Positions 51,227-59,795 of a stretch of 64,000 nt of DNA are shown in pieces. A program made the translations under genes and the position numbers. The DNA is taken from the NCBI RefSeq assembly GCF_009193135.1, contig NZ_VUKC01000001.1:124001-188000 (forward strand), written 5' to 3'. Numbering within the stretch: position 1 is the first letter of the stretch; each line of letters starts with the position of its first letter. The DNA is from Georgenia satyanarayanai (GTDB taxonomy: Bacteria > Actinomycetota > Actinomycetes > Actinomycetales > Actinomycetaceae). The notes below the pieces were generated by a model. That model saw only the letters and a list, made by a program, of their open reading frames with translations, was not told the origin of the DNA and did no database searches.

Positions 51227-53443
51227 ATGAAGCACCGAGCCTCTACCGGCAGCCGGGCCGGGCGCACCTCGCGCCTGGGCCTGTCGGCCCTCGTCACCCT
51301 GGCGCTCGTCGTCGGCGGGACGGGGTCCGGCGCGAGCGGCGAGCCCGGCGACGCCACCGCGCAGGCCGTGGGCGCGCCGGCGACCGCCCAGCTGCCTCCG
51401 CAGGAGGGTGCTGTCCACGAGCCGGTCCCCGCCGTCGAGGGCGAGGTGCCTGCCGGTGAGGAACCGGCACCCTCCGTCGAGGAGCCGGCAGCGTCCGTCG
51501 AGGACGGGGCCCTCGCCGTCGAGGAGACGGCACCCGCGGCCGACGACGCACCGGTCGCCCCCGCGCCGGTCGGCGACGTCACCCGCCCCGGCGTGACCCG
51601 GGGCGTCGCCCCTCTCGCCGTCCCCAGCCCGGCCGGTGCCTCGGCCGTCATCACGGTCAAGGCGGGCGGTGACCGCACCTCGTCCTCCGCCGTCGCCCCT
51701 CTCGCCGGTGTGCGCCTGCGCCTCCACGACGGCGGCGCCTCGGGACCGACCTCCCCCGTCGCGGCGAGCTGGGCGTCGTGCGTGTCCGACGCACAGGGCG
51801 ACTGCAGCTTCGTCGTCCCCGACACCCAGCAGGCCGTCACGCGCACCGGCGAGTGCATCTCCTGGTTCTTCTGGTGCCTGGAGTACGAGCAGGTCCTCGT
51901 CTCCCCGGCGGGCGTCAACCGGGACCGCCAGTTCTGGGTGGTCCAGGAGGCGGCTCCCGGCGGCTGGTACACGAGCCCGGCGCTCGTCACGGGCGGGGCG
52001 GTCTCCCAGGAGGCGACGTCCTACCGCTTCCGGACGGGGACCCAGCTGAGGGCAGGGAGCACGTACACGGCCGGCCGTGACTTCATGACGAGCTCCGGTG
52101 GGAGCTCCGACCGGACGGTCTCCGGGGCCCGCTGGCAGAGCTCGCGCGCCAACCCGCAGCTGCCGCAGACCTGCGCCGCCGGTATCGACGTCGCGCTCGT
52201 CCTCGACCTGTCGGGCTCCGTCTCGGAGGCGGGCGCCGTCGGTGACCTCAAGGCCTCGGCCATCGCCTTCGCCGAGGCGCTCGAGGGCACGGGCTCGCGC
52301 CTGTCCCTCTTCACCTTCGCGCAGAACGCCCCGCGCTCCACGAGCGCGAACGGTCGCAACTACCCCGACCTCCTCCCGATCGACGGCAACCTCGCGACGA
52401 TCCGCTCGCGGATCAACGCCTACACCGCAGGCGGCGGGACCAACTGGGACCGCGGCATCCACCAGGTGGCCGAGAACGGGCAGGCCTTCGACCTCGCGAT
52501 CGTCGTCACGGACGGCATGGCGACCTACGCCGGCTCCCCGGTCACCGGGCCGGGCAACGTCACCCGCTTCGTCGAGACCGAGCAGGCGATCTTCTCCGCC
52601 AACGCGCTCAAGGCGGAGGGGACGAGAGTCCTCGCCGTCGGCGTCGGGGAGGGCGTGGGTGGCGACGCCGCCAACCTGCGCGCGGTCTCCGGCCCCACGA
52701 GGTATGTCACGGGTTCCTCCGCGAACACCGCGGACTACTTCCAGACGGGCTGGCGTCAGCTCGCCCCCCTCCTCCAGAACCTCGCCAAGGGCGCCACCTG
52801 CCAGGCCACCATCACGGTCGACAAGGTCGCGCAGCCCTACGGTGCGAGCGCCGGCCCCGGGGCCGGCTGGACGTTCACCGCCACCCGCACGGCCGGCAGC
52901 GGCGCGCTCGCCCCCGGCGAGGTGCAGGTGACCGGGCAGTCCGGCTCCGTCGGCTACACGGTCCGCTTCACCCGTCCCGACGCGACCGCCGCGACGGTCC
53001 GGCTCGAGGAGCGCCTCACCTCCGCGCAGCGGTCCCAGGGCTGGGCACTGTCCGCGCTGAGCTGCACCGCCAACGGGCGGTCGGTCGCGGTGGCCCGCGA
53101 CGGTGACGGCCTCACCCTCGACGTCGCGCCCGGCGACGACGTCACCTGCACGTTCACCAACACCCAGACCCGCGAGCCGGGCGTCGAGATCGTCAAGCGG
53201 GCGTGGGACGTCACGTCCGCCGCGCAGCTCGACGGCGCCCGCGAGCTGAGCGCCGGCTCCACCGTGACGACCGGCGCCACCGTCACCTGGACCTACACGG
53301 TCCGCAACACCGGTCAGACCCCCCTCACCGACGTCGTCGTCACCGACGACCAGGGTGTGGACGTCCGGTGCCCACGCGCAGACCTCGCCGTCGGCGACCA
53401 CATGGTCTGCACGGGCTCAGGGCCCGTCACCGCACGTCCCTGA
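51227..53443 (+). CDS. Secreted vWA-domain surface protein, C-terminally short
   Basis: A 738-residue relative of the preceding giant protein: signal peptide (about 1-37), an acidic Pro/Ala/Glu-rich stretch, a SpaA/Cna-B-like domain (VAPLAGVRLRLHDGG), and a vWA domain with DLSGSVSE (MIDAS) and VVTDGMAT. A linking domain and the first part of a DUF11 module follow (VTWTYTVRNTGQTPLTDVVVTDD). It then stops at GSGPVTARP, before the strands, LPxTG motif and membrane span expected of this architecture. Either it is a released protein or a deletion or frameshift removed the anchor. The next gene starts 87 bases later. ATG 51227 has GGCGGAG upstream. Confidence 0.75.
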   Translation: MKHRASTGSRAGRTSRLGLSALVTLALVVGGTGSGASGEPGDATAQAVGAPATAQLPPQEGAVHEPVPAVEGEVPAGEEPAPSVEEPAASVEDGALAVEETAPAADDAPVAPAPVGDVTRPGVTRGVAPLAVPSPAGASAVITVKAGGDRTSSSAVAPLAGVRLRLHDGGASGPTSPVAASWASCVSDAQGDCSFVVPDTQQAVTRTGECISWFFWCLEYEQVLVSPAGVNRDRQFWVVQEAAPGGWYTSPALVTGGAVSQEATSYRFRTGTQLRAGSTYTAGRDFMTSSGGSSDRTVSGARWQSSRANPQLPQTCAAGIDVALVLDLSGSVSEAGAVGDLKASAIAFAEALEGTGSRLSLFTFAQNAPRSTSANGRNYPDLLPIDGNLATIRSRINAYTAGGGTNWDRGIHQVAENGQAFDLAIVVTDGMATYAGSPVTGPGNVTRFVETEQAIFSANALKAEGTRVLAVGVGEGVGGDAANLRAVSGPTRYVTGSSANTADYFQTGWRQLAPLLQNLAKGATCQATITVDKVAQPYGASAGPGAGWTFTATRTAGSGALAPGEVQVTGQSGSVGYTVRFTRPDATAATVRLEERLTSAQRSQGWALSALSCTANGRSVAVARDGDGLTLDVAPGDDVTCTFTNTQTREPGVEIVKRAWDVTSAAQLDGARELSAGSTVTTGATVTWTYTVRNTGQTPLTDVVVTDDQGVDVRCPRADLAVGDHMVCTGSGPVTARP

Positions 53444-53530
53444 CCCTCCCTCCCACTGCCCGAGCCCTCCGCTCGGTCAGGTGACAGCGCGCACGTGCCG
53501 TCACCGATCACGACAGCTAAGGACATGAAC

Positions 53531-54166
53531 ATGAGCAAGAAGACCACGGGCATCGTCGCCGGAGCCGCTGGCGCGGCCCTCCTCGTGGGCGGCGCGACCT
53601 TCGCGCTGTGGAACGACAGCGCCGAGGTCGCCGGTGGCGCGATCACCTCCGGCAACCTCGACGTCGAGGCCGGCACCGTGTCCTGGCAGGACGTCTCCGC
53701 GGACCGGACCCAGGGCGACCACGAGATCACCCTCGACACCTTCCGCATCGTCCCCGGCGACACCATCGAGGGCACCCTGCCCCTGACGGCGGCCCTCCAG
53801 GGCGACAACCTCGTCGCCGAGCTCTCCCTCGACCGCCTCGGCGTCACCGGCAACGGCCAGCTCCTCGCCGAGCTCGCCGAGCACGCCACCTACGAGGTCC
53901 GTCTCGACGGCGAGACCATCGTCGACGCGACCCCGCTGGCCGCCGCGCACCCCCTCCGCTTCGCCTCCGCGGACAACTCGCAGAACGAGGCCCCGCTCCA
54001 CACGCTGCCCGCCGCGCTCACCGGCACCCCGAACCTCGAGGTCGTCCTCAGCGTGACCTTCGACGAGGACGTCGCCGAGCGCGACCTCGTCGAGGCCAAG
54101 GCCGCGCTCAAGGCCTTCGACGTCACCCTCACGCAGGTGCGTGACGGAGGCGTCGGCGGCTTCTGA
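53531..54166 (+). CDS. SipW-type signal-peptide secreted protein, TasA/CalY-like (first)
   Basis: A 211-residue protein whose N-terminus KKTTGIVAGAAGAALLVGG followed by ATFALWNDSAEV is the alternative signal peptide processed by SipW-class signal peptidases. The mature part is an acidic beta-rich domain, as in TasA, camelysin and related matrix proteins that form fibres. ATG 53531 has AAGGA at 7-base spacing; the ATG at 53525 is too close. A CCGATCAC motif sits at 53504-53511. It leads a run with its likely processing enzyme downstream. Fibre formation is inference. Confidence 0.82.
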   Translation: MSKKTTGIVAGAAGAALLVGGATFALWNDSAEVAGGAITSGNLDVEAGTVSWQDVSADRTQGDHEITLDTFRIVPGDTIEGTLPLTAALQGDNLVAELSLDRLGVTGNGQLLAELAEHATYEVRLDGETIVDATPLAAAHPLRFASADNSQNEAPLHTLPAALTGTPNLEVVLSVTFDEDVAERDLVEAKAALKAFDVTLTQVRDGGVGGF

Positions 54167-54250
54167 GCGCCCCCGGGTGGGGGCCCGCACCCCCGGCGTG
54201 CCCCCACCCACCCCACGCACCGACGACCCGCCACCAGAGGAAGGAGCACC

Positions 54251-54829
54251 ATGGCCACGACCGTCGCGGCCCCCGGCACGACGACGCCGGCCCGCCCTGG
54301 CTCGTTCCGGCGGGCGGTCCTCAGCGGGACCACCGCCGTCCTCCTCGTCGCGCTGCTCCTCCTCGCCGGCGCGGTCGCCGTCGTCCCCCGTGTGCTGGGC
54401 GGTGCGGCGCTGACGGTGCTCACCGGCTCCATGGAGCCGACCTACTCACCCGGCGACATGGTCGTGTCGGTCCCGCAGGAGCGGTACGAGGTCGGTGACG
54501 TCGTCACCTTCCAGCCGGTCCCCGGGGACCCCACCCTCATCACCCACCGCGTCGTCGGCGTCAGCCTCGGCGCCGAGACCGCCTACGTCACCCGAGGTGA
54601 CGCGAACGGCGCCGACGACGACCCCGTCTCACCCGAGCAGGTCATGGGCCGGGTCGTCTACCACGTCCCCCACGTCGGTCACCTCGCCGGCGCCGTGGGA
54701 CCCCACCGCAGCGCCGTCGTCACCGCGGTCGCCTGCCTCCTCATCGGGTACGGCAGCTACCTCGTCATCGCAGACTCCCGTGCCGGCCGCCGTCGCGGCC
54801 CCGGGCTGATCACCACAGGAGAGTCGTGA
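54251..54829 (+). CDS. sipW: Signal peptidase I, SipW (ER-type) class
   Basis: A 192-residue membrane protease. It has one N-terminal span (AVLLVALLLLAGAVAVV), the catalytic serine in LTGSMEPTYSPGD (Ser60) and a histidine in place of lysine as general base, ITHRVVG (His99). RGDANGADDDPV and a C-terminal span follow. The Ser-His pair marks the ER-type/SipW subclass. It should cleave the three ALW-type precursors encoded on either side. It overlaps the next gene by four bases (GTGA). Confidence 0.9.
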   Translation: MATTVAAPGTTTPARPGSFRRAVLSGTTAVLLVALLLLAGAVAVVPRVLGGAALTVLTGSMEPTYSPGDMVVSVPQERYEVGDVVTFQPVPGDPTLITHRVVGVSLGAETAYVTRGDANGADDDPVSPEQVMGRVVYHVPHVGHLAGAVGPHRSAVVTAVACLLIGYGSYLVIADSRAGRRRGPGLITTGES

Positions 54830-55440
54830 CACCTCGCCCCACCCCTCGCCGGCCTCGCCGGCGCCGCGGGTCCCTCCCCATCGTCGCCGGCGTCGCGCTC
54901 CTCGCGGGTGCCGTCGGTGCAGGCGGCACCGTCGCCCTCTGGCACACCGCCGCCGAGCTGCCCCTGGGCACCGTCACCGCCGGCAACCTCGACATCGAGA
55001 CCGTCGGTGGGGCGGTGTGGCAGGAGACGTCGCCGGACGTGCCGGGCTCGCCGCGACGCATCGACCCGGCCACCTTCCTCGCCCGCCCCGGCGACTCGCT
55101 GCTCATGAGCCAGCGTCTCACCACGGCGCTCGAGGGCGACAACATGCTCGGCCGGCTCTCCGTCGGCTGGGAGCGTGAGCCCGCCCTCCCCGACGGCGTC
55201 ACCGCCACCTACTCGGTGCTGGACGCGGCCGGCGACCACCTCGTCATCGGCGCCCCGCTCGGCGAGGAGCGGCTCGTCACCCTCGACGGCGGCGGCGCAC
55301 TCACCCTCGAGGTCGCCGTCGCCCTGGGCGAGGGCACCAGCGACCGGGTCGGGGCGGACGCCGCCCCTCAGCTCGCGGACCTCGGGACCGTGGTCGTCGA
55401 CCTCGACCAGGTCCGGACCGGAGAGGGCTTCACCTCATGA
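54826..55440 (+). CDS. SipW-type signal-peptide secreted protein (second)
   Basis: A 204-residue protein with a basic N-terminus (RRPRRRR), hydrophobic VAGVALLAGAVGAGGTVALW and the ALWHTAAELP cleavage-region motif shared with its neighbours. The mature domain resembles the first TasA-like protein (GNLDIET, LEGDNMLGRL versus GNLDVEA, LQGDNLVAEL), so these two are true paralogues. GTG 54826 overlaps the sipW stop and its own stop overlaps the next start. Likely a minor subunit or fibre partner. Confidence 0.8.
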   Translation: MTPRPTPRRPRRRRGSLPIVAGVALLAGAVGAGGTVALWHTAAELPLGTVTAGNLDIETVGGAVWQETSPDVPGSPRRIDPATFLARPGDSLLMSQRLTTALEGDNMLGRLSVGWEREPALPDGVTATYSVLDAAGDHLVIGAPLGEERLVTLDGGGALTLEVAVALGEGTSDRVGADAAPQLADLGTVVVDLDQVRTGEGFTS

Positions 55441-56141
55441 CCACGACACGACGCCGCACCGTGCTCACGGCCGCCGTCGTCGGCCTCACCGGTGCCTGCC
55501 TCGGGATCGGGGGCGTGTCCCTCGCCCTGTGGAGCGACTCGACCGAGCTGGGCGGCGCGGTCGCCGCCGGCTACCAGTCCTTCGCCGTCGGGACGCCCGG
55601 CGCGACCGTGGCGGCCCCGACCGGTACCGCGGTCCTCACCGTCGGCCCGCAGGAGGCCGCCCGGCTCGTCCGCGACGGTGAGCTCGCCGTCCCCGTCCAG
55701 GTCGACTCCCTCAGCCAGGGCAACAAGGGGCTGCACTACGTCGTCAGCCCACCGGCGGACTGGGGCGCGGGTGTCCTCGGCCACGCCCGCCCGGCCCTCT
55801 TCGCCGTCGACTCACCGGACGCGTGCGACGTCGCGCGGCTCTCCCCGGGCAGCGCTCCCGAGCCGAGCGGGTACGAGTCCACGCCCGTCCCGAGCGCGTA
55901 CACCGCGGCCACCGAACCCGTCCGGGAGTACTGGTGCCTCTACGCGAGCTATGACGGTCCCCCGCAGGTCGGGGACTACGCCAACACGGCGCGGGTCACC
56001 GCCCGTCCCCCCGAGGGGCCGGCCGTCCAGGCGGAGGACACGTGGGACGCCGCCGTCCTCGACCGGCTCGACCCCGCCGACGAGCCGGTCCACGCCATCA
56101 CCTTCACCTCCACCACCTTCCGTCCCGGGGAGCAGCCGTGA
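55437..56141 (+). CDS. SipW-type signal-peptide secreted protein (third, divergent)
   Basis: A 234-residue protein with the same kind of N-terminus (VLTAAVVGLTGACLGIGG, then SLALWSDSTELGG), but the mature part differs from the other two: a longer beta-domain with three cysteines (one in SPDACDVA, one in EYWCLYAS) and VGDYANTARVTARPP. It may be an accessory or capping subunit. It overlaps both neighbours by four bases. Confidence 0.75.
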   Translation: MTTTRRRTVLTAAVVGLTGACLGIGGVSLALWSDSTELGGAVAAGYQSFAVGTPGATVAAPTGTAVLTVGPQEAARLVRDGELAVPVQVDSLSQGNKGLHYVVSPPADWGAGVLGHARPALFAVDSPDACDVARLSPGSAPEPSGYESTPVPSAYTAATEPVREYWCLYASYDGPPQVGDYANTARVTARPPEGPAVQAEDTWDAAVLDRLDPADEPVHAITFTSTTFRPGEQP

Positions 56142-56890
56142 GCCGAGTCCTCAGCACCGTCGCCACGGCGGCGCTCACCGTCGGTCTCGGCGCGGCCGGC
56201 GCGCACGCGGCCGTGCCCTACGACGAGTCGATCCACCTGTCGTGGGACGGTGCCACGTACAGCGGCGTGACGACCGAGAGCTTCCTCGGGTCGCCGGTGG
56301 CCGTGCCGGGCGACGCCGCCAGCCGGACCGTGCTCGTGCGCAACGACGGCCCCGCGACGGGCACGCTGCGCGCCAGCATCGTCAACGTCGACCTCCTCGA
56401 CCCCGCGGCTGCCGACGTCCACCACGAGAGCGGTGAGGACGAGGGGAGCTTCTACGACGACCTCGTCCTGCGCTGGCCCGGGGGCTCGGCCTCCTTCGCC
56501 GAGCTCGACGCCAACGGGGTGACGCCCGTCCTCGAGGTCGACCTCGCGAAGGGCGGGGAGGTGCCCGTCACGGTCGGGTACGAGCTGCCGGTCGCGGCAA
56601 CCTCGGGGAACCGGGCCAACGTCGCGCCGCGCCGGGCGTCCTTCGACGTCCTGCTCGAGATCGGCGCCGAGCTGCCCGAGGAGCCGGAGCCGGAGCCGAC
56701 GGAGAGCGACGGCCTGTCGGAGGTCGACGTGCCGCCGACGGGCGGGCAGGGCACGGGGCGGCTGCAGGAGACCGGCGCGGGCGTGGGGCCGCTGGTCACC
56801 CTCGCCTGCCTCGCGGCCGCCCTCGGCGCTGGCCTCGCAGTCCTGGCCCGCCGCCGGACCGGGACCGCCGGGCACCCGCCCGGCCACTAG
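56138..56890 (+). CDS. Secreted, C-terminally membrane-anchored protein of the SipW operon
   Basis: A 250-residue protein. A conventional signal peptide (cleavage after AHA near residue 24) precedes an Ig-like domain of about 160 residues and a short acidic stretch (EEPEPEPTESD). The end is RLQETGAGVGPLVTL, a hydrophobic span and RRRTG. LQETG looks like a variant sortase motif, and VPPTG a little before it is another candidate. It may anchor the fibres to the cell wall. It overlaps the previous gene by four bases and ends the operon. Confidence 0.75.
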   Translation: MSRVLSTVATAALTVGLGAAGAHAAVPYDESIHLSWDGATYSGVTTESFLGSPVAVPGDAASRTVLVRNDGPATGTLRASIVNVDLLDPAAADVHHESGEDEGSFYDDLVLRWPGGSASFAELDANGVTPVLEVDLAKGGEVPVTVGYELPVAATSGNRANVAPRRASFDVLLEIGAELPEEPEPEPTESDGLSEVDVPPTGGQGTGRLQETGAGVGPLVTLACLAAALGAGLAVLARRRTGTAGHPPGH

Positions 56891-57007
56891 ACCCACCCCG
56901 GCCGGCCTTGCCCGGCCGGCCGGGGTGCAGGGGGAGGCAGGGGCGCGCGGATCCCCGGTGCTTGTGATCGGTCCCGGGGGCGAGCCGCGCGACCCGACTC
57001 CCCAGCC

Positions 57008-57037
57008 GGGCGGGGCCGTCTCCAGGCGGCCCCGCCC
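57008..57037 (+). terminator. Hairpin terminator after SipW operon
   Basis: A perfect 11-bp GC-rich inverted repeat (57008-57018 with 57027-57037, 8-base loop), about 120 bases after the last stop. It would separate SipW-operon transcription from infA. Confidence 0.75.
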
Positions 57038-57085
57038 GTGCCCCCTGTGAGGGACGTCATGCACGCGGCTGCTGGTGCGATGTCG

Positions 57086-57091
57086 TATGAT
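57086..57091 (+). promoter_or_regulatory. Candidate -10 element of infA
   Basis: TATGAT at 57086-57091 is a good match to the sigma-70-type -10 consensus; the -35 region is weak. With map displaced 40 kb away, infA-rpmJ-rpsM-rpsK needs its own promoter, and this is the best candidate. It would give a leader of about 120 bases. Confidence 0.4.
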
Positions 57092-57219
57092 GGAGCGCTG
57101 GACGAGCGTGCCTGCCACTTCCCTGCCTGGAACCTGGGGGACGGGCGTGTTCCACGGTACGCCCCGCCGGAGTCGTCAGACGACGGCGGCCATGCAGGAG
57201 AGAAGAGTTAGCGGAGGAT

Positions 57220-57441
<222 letters not shown>

Positions 57442-57499
57442 CCACTCGACAATCGCCGTCGCGGTGCCCAGTGCGCCGGCGCGGCGGCGGAGGAATGCC

Positions 57500-57613
57500 A
57501 TGAAGGTCAAGCCCAGCGTCAAGAAGATCTGCGACAACTGCAAGGTCATCCGTCGTCACGGCCGCGTGATGGTGATCTGCACCAACCTTCGTCACAAGCA
57601 GCGTCAGGGCTGA
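57500..57613 (+). CDS. rpmJ: 50S ribosomal protein L36
   Basis: A 37-residue protein beginning [19 protein letters not shown] and ending LRHKQRQG. It has the zinc ligands CDNC, a third cysteine (ICTN) and the following histidine, so it is the zinc-binding form. GGAGGAA lies just upstream. Position between infA and rpsM is standard. Confidence 0.97.
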   Translation: MKVKPSVKKICDNCKVIRRHGRVMVICTNLRHKQRQG

Positions 57614-57667
57614 TCTGACGACGGCGGCGTCCTGCCGCCAAGCGCACCGCTAGCTCCCAGGAGCAAC

Positions 57668-57706
57668 CCCCGGCTCGGAGGCCGGGGCCCGTCCGGCTCG
57701 GACGGG
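57668..57706 (+). promoter_or_regulatory. Two tandem hairpins in the rpsM leader
   Basis: Two adjacent hairpins, 57668-57674 with 57681-57687 (7 bp) and 57688-57695 with 57699-57706 (8 bp), end 42 bases before the rpsM start. They could be an attenuator or a binding site for ribosomal-protein feedback control. No T run follows, so a full terminator is unlikely. Confidence 0.45.
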
Positions 57707-57748
57707 AGGGTGGTGCGGAAGACCTCCGAGCAGCACAAGGAGCACAAG

Positions 57749-58123
57749 TTGGCACGACTCGTCGGCGTCGACCTCCCCCGCGAGAAGCGGCTTGAGATCG
57801 CGCTCACCTACATCTACGGCGTCGGGCGCACCCGCGCCAAGCAGGCGCTCGAGGCGACGGGCGTCAGCCCCGACCTTCGCGTCAAGGACATGACCGACAG
57901 CGACCTGGTCGCTCTCCGTGACTACATCGAGGGCAGCTTCAAGGTCGAAGGAGACCTGCGCCGTGAGGTCCAGGCCGACATCCGCCGCAAGGTGGAGATC
58001 GGCTCCTACCAGGGCCTGCGTCACCGTCGAGGGCTGCCCGTCCGCGGTCAGCGCACGAAGACCAACGCGCGTACCCGCAAGGGCCCCAAGCGCACCGTGG
58101 CCGGCAAGAAGAAGGCCCGCTAA
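57749..58123 (+). CDS. rpsM: 30S ribosomal protein S13
   Basis: A 124-residue S13 in the 30S head that bridges to the 50S subunit. The start is TTG 57749, giving [20 protein letters not shown], with AAGGAG at 57737-57742; the longer upstream frame is not S13-like. Helix-two-turn-helix [16 protein letters not shown] and the C-terminus [17 protein letters not shown] are present. Confidence 0.97.
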   Translation: MARLVGVDLPREKRLEIALTYIYGVGRTRAKQALEATGVSPDLRVKDMTDSDLVALRDYIEGSFKVEGDLRREVQADIRRKVEIGSYQGLRHRRGLPVRGQRTKTNARTRKGPKRTVAGKKKAR

Positions 58124-58196
58124 GTAGTCCGGTCGCACGTCCCGGCGCTCACCGCGCCGACTGCCACCGGTCCGACGACCAGGAGAGAAGCACCGC

Positions 58197-58604
58197 ATGC
58201 CCCCCAAGACCCGTTCGGCGTCCACGGCTCGCAAGCCGCGCCGGAATCAGCGCAAGAACGTCACGCACGGTCACGCGTACATCAAGAGCACGTTCAACAA
58301 CACGATCGTCACGCTCACCGACCCCTCCGGCGCCGTCATCGCCTGGGCCTCCTCGGGCCAGGTCGGCTTCAAGGGCTCGCGCAAGTCGACGCCCTTCGCC
58401 GCCCAGATGGCTGCCGAGGCCGCGGCGCGTCGCGCCCAGGAGCACGGCATGAAGAAGGTCGACGTCTTCGTCAAGGGTCCCGGCTCCGGCCGTGAGACCG
58501 CGATCCGCTCCCTCACGGCCGCCGGCCTCGAGGTGGGCTCGATCCAGGACGTCACCCCCCAGGCCCACAACGGCTGCCGTCCCCCCAAGCGCCGCCGCGT
58601 CTGA
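58197..58604 (+). CDS. rpsK: 30S ribosomal protein S11
   Basis: A 135-residue S11 of the 30S platform. [36 protein letters not shown] and the C-terminal [12 protein letters not shown] are invariant features. GGAGAG precedes the ATG. rpsD does not follow, in contrast to E. coli and mycobacteria; it must be elsewhere in the genome. Confidence 0.98.
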   Translation: MPPKTRSASTARKPRRNQRKNVTHGHAYIKSTFNNTIVTLTDPSGAVIAWASSGQVGFKGSRKSTPFAAQMAAEAAARRAQEHGMKKVDVFVKGPGSGRETAIRSLTAAGLEVGSIQDVTPQAHNGCRPPKRRRV

Positions 58605-58611
58605 GTCTTCC

Positions 58612-58644
58612 GCCGCACGCCGCCCCCACGGGGCGGCGTGCGGC
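58612..58644 (+). terminator. Strong hairpin between rpsK and rpoA
   Basis: A perfect 15-bp inverted repeat (58612-58626 with 58630-58644, CAC loop) starts 8 bases after the rpsK stop. It probably reduces read-through, so rpoA-rplQ would need another promoter; TATAGC at 58715-58720 is a possible -10. Confidence 0.7.
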
Positions 58645-58745
58645 ACCACGTGAGGCCCCGCCCCACCCTCCCGCCGGCCGGACCGATGGTCGGCGGGTGC
58701 CCTGCACGGCGTCATATAGCGGATGCCTGCTGAAAGGAACACATC

Positions 58746-59765
58746 GTGCTCATCGCACAGCGCCCCACCCTGACCGAAGAGGTCGTCAGCCCGCAGCGCT
58801 CCCGGTTCGTCATCGAGCCGCTCGAGCCCGGCTTCGGCTACACCCTCGGCAACTCCCTGCGTCGCACCCTGCTCTCCTCGATCCCCGGTGCTGCGGTCAC
58901 GAGCATCCGGATCGACGGTGTCCTCCACGAGTTCACGACCGTCCCGGGCGTGAAGGAGGACGTCACCGAGATCATCCTCAACATCAAGGGCATCGTCGTC
59001 TCCTCGGAGCACGACGAGCCCGTCGTGATGTACCTGCGCAAGCAGGGCCCGGGCGTCGTCACCGCGGGGGACATCACCCCGCCGGCCGGCGTCGAGGTCC
59101 ACAACCCCGACCTGCAGCTCGCGACGATCAACGCCAAGGGCAAGCTCGAGGTCGAGCTGACCGTCGAGCGTGGCCGCGGCTACGTCTCGGCGAGCCAGAA
59201 CAAGAGCTTCGACTCGGAGATCGGTCGCGTGCCGGTCGACTCGATCTACTCACCGGTCCTCAAGGTGACCTACAAGGTCGAGGCCACCCGTGTCGAGCAG
59301 CGCACCGACTTCGACCGCCTCATCGTCGACGTCGAGACGAAGAACGCGATCACCCCGCGTGACGCGCTCGCCTCGGCCGGCAAGACCCTCGTCGAGCTGT
59401 TCGGCCTCGCCCGGGAGCTCAACGTCGAGGCCGAGGGCATCGAGATCGGCCCCTCGCCGACCGACGCCGCCCTCGCCGCCGACCTTGCCCTGCCGATCGA
59501 GGAGCTCGGGCTGCAGTCGCGCTCGTACAACTGCCTCAAGCGCGAGGGCATCCACTCCGTCGGCGAGCTCGTCGCCCGCAGCGAGGCCGACCTGCTCGAC
59601 ATCCGCAACTTCGGGTCCAAGTCGATCGGCGAGATCCGCGAGAAGCTCGCTGCTCTCGGTCTGGGCCTCAAGGACAGCCCGGTCGACTTCGACATCTCGC
59701 AGGTCGAGGACGACGAGTCGGACTTCGAGGGCGACGTCGAGTTCAGCGACGACGCGCGCGACTGA
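58746..59765 (+). CDS. rpoA: RNA polymerase alpha subunit
   Basis: A 339-residue alpha subunit. The N-terminal dimerisation domain ([23 protein letters not shown]) and the C-terminal DNA/activator-binding domain ([35 protein letters not shown]) are both complete. The start is GTG 58746 ([14 protein letters not shown]), 6 bases after AAAGGA. An acidic C-terminal tail follows, as in other actinobacteria. rplQ follows after 30 bases. Confidence 0.98.
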   Translation: MLIAQRPTLTEEVVSPQRSRFVIEPLEPGFGYTLGNSLRRTLLSSIPGAAVTSIRIDGVLHEFTTVPGVKEDVTEIILNIKGIVVSSEHDEPVVMYLRKQGPGVVTAGDITPPAGVEVHNPDLQLATINAKGKLEVELTVERGRGYVSASQNKSFDSEIGRVPVDSIYSPVLKVTYKVEATRVEQRTDFDRLIVDVETKNAITPRDALASAGKTLVELFGLARELNVEAEGIEIGPSPTDAALAADLALPIEELGLQSRSYNCLKREGIHSVGELVARSEADLLDIRNFGSKSIGEIREKLAALGLGLKDSPVDFDISQVEDDESDFEGDVEFSDDARD

Positions 59766-59795
59766 CGCCACCAACGATTCACAACAGGAGAGATC

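Larger units (their letters stand above)
56891..57219. other. Spacer between SipW operon and infA
   Basis: A 329-bp gap at the right junction of the accessory insert. It holds CTTGTGATCGGT at 56961-56972, a terminator hairpin at 57008-57037 and a likely infA promoter near 57086. No insertion-sequence end or att-like repeat was recognised. Confidence 0.6.

Noticed and set aside
56961-57037. A riboswitch (c-di-GMP or c-di-AMP class) at the GTGATCGG-hairpin elements
   Set aside because: The conserved cores of those riboswitch classes are not present; only a short motif and a terminator stem are shared.
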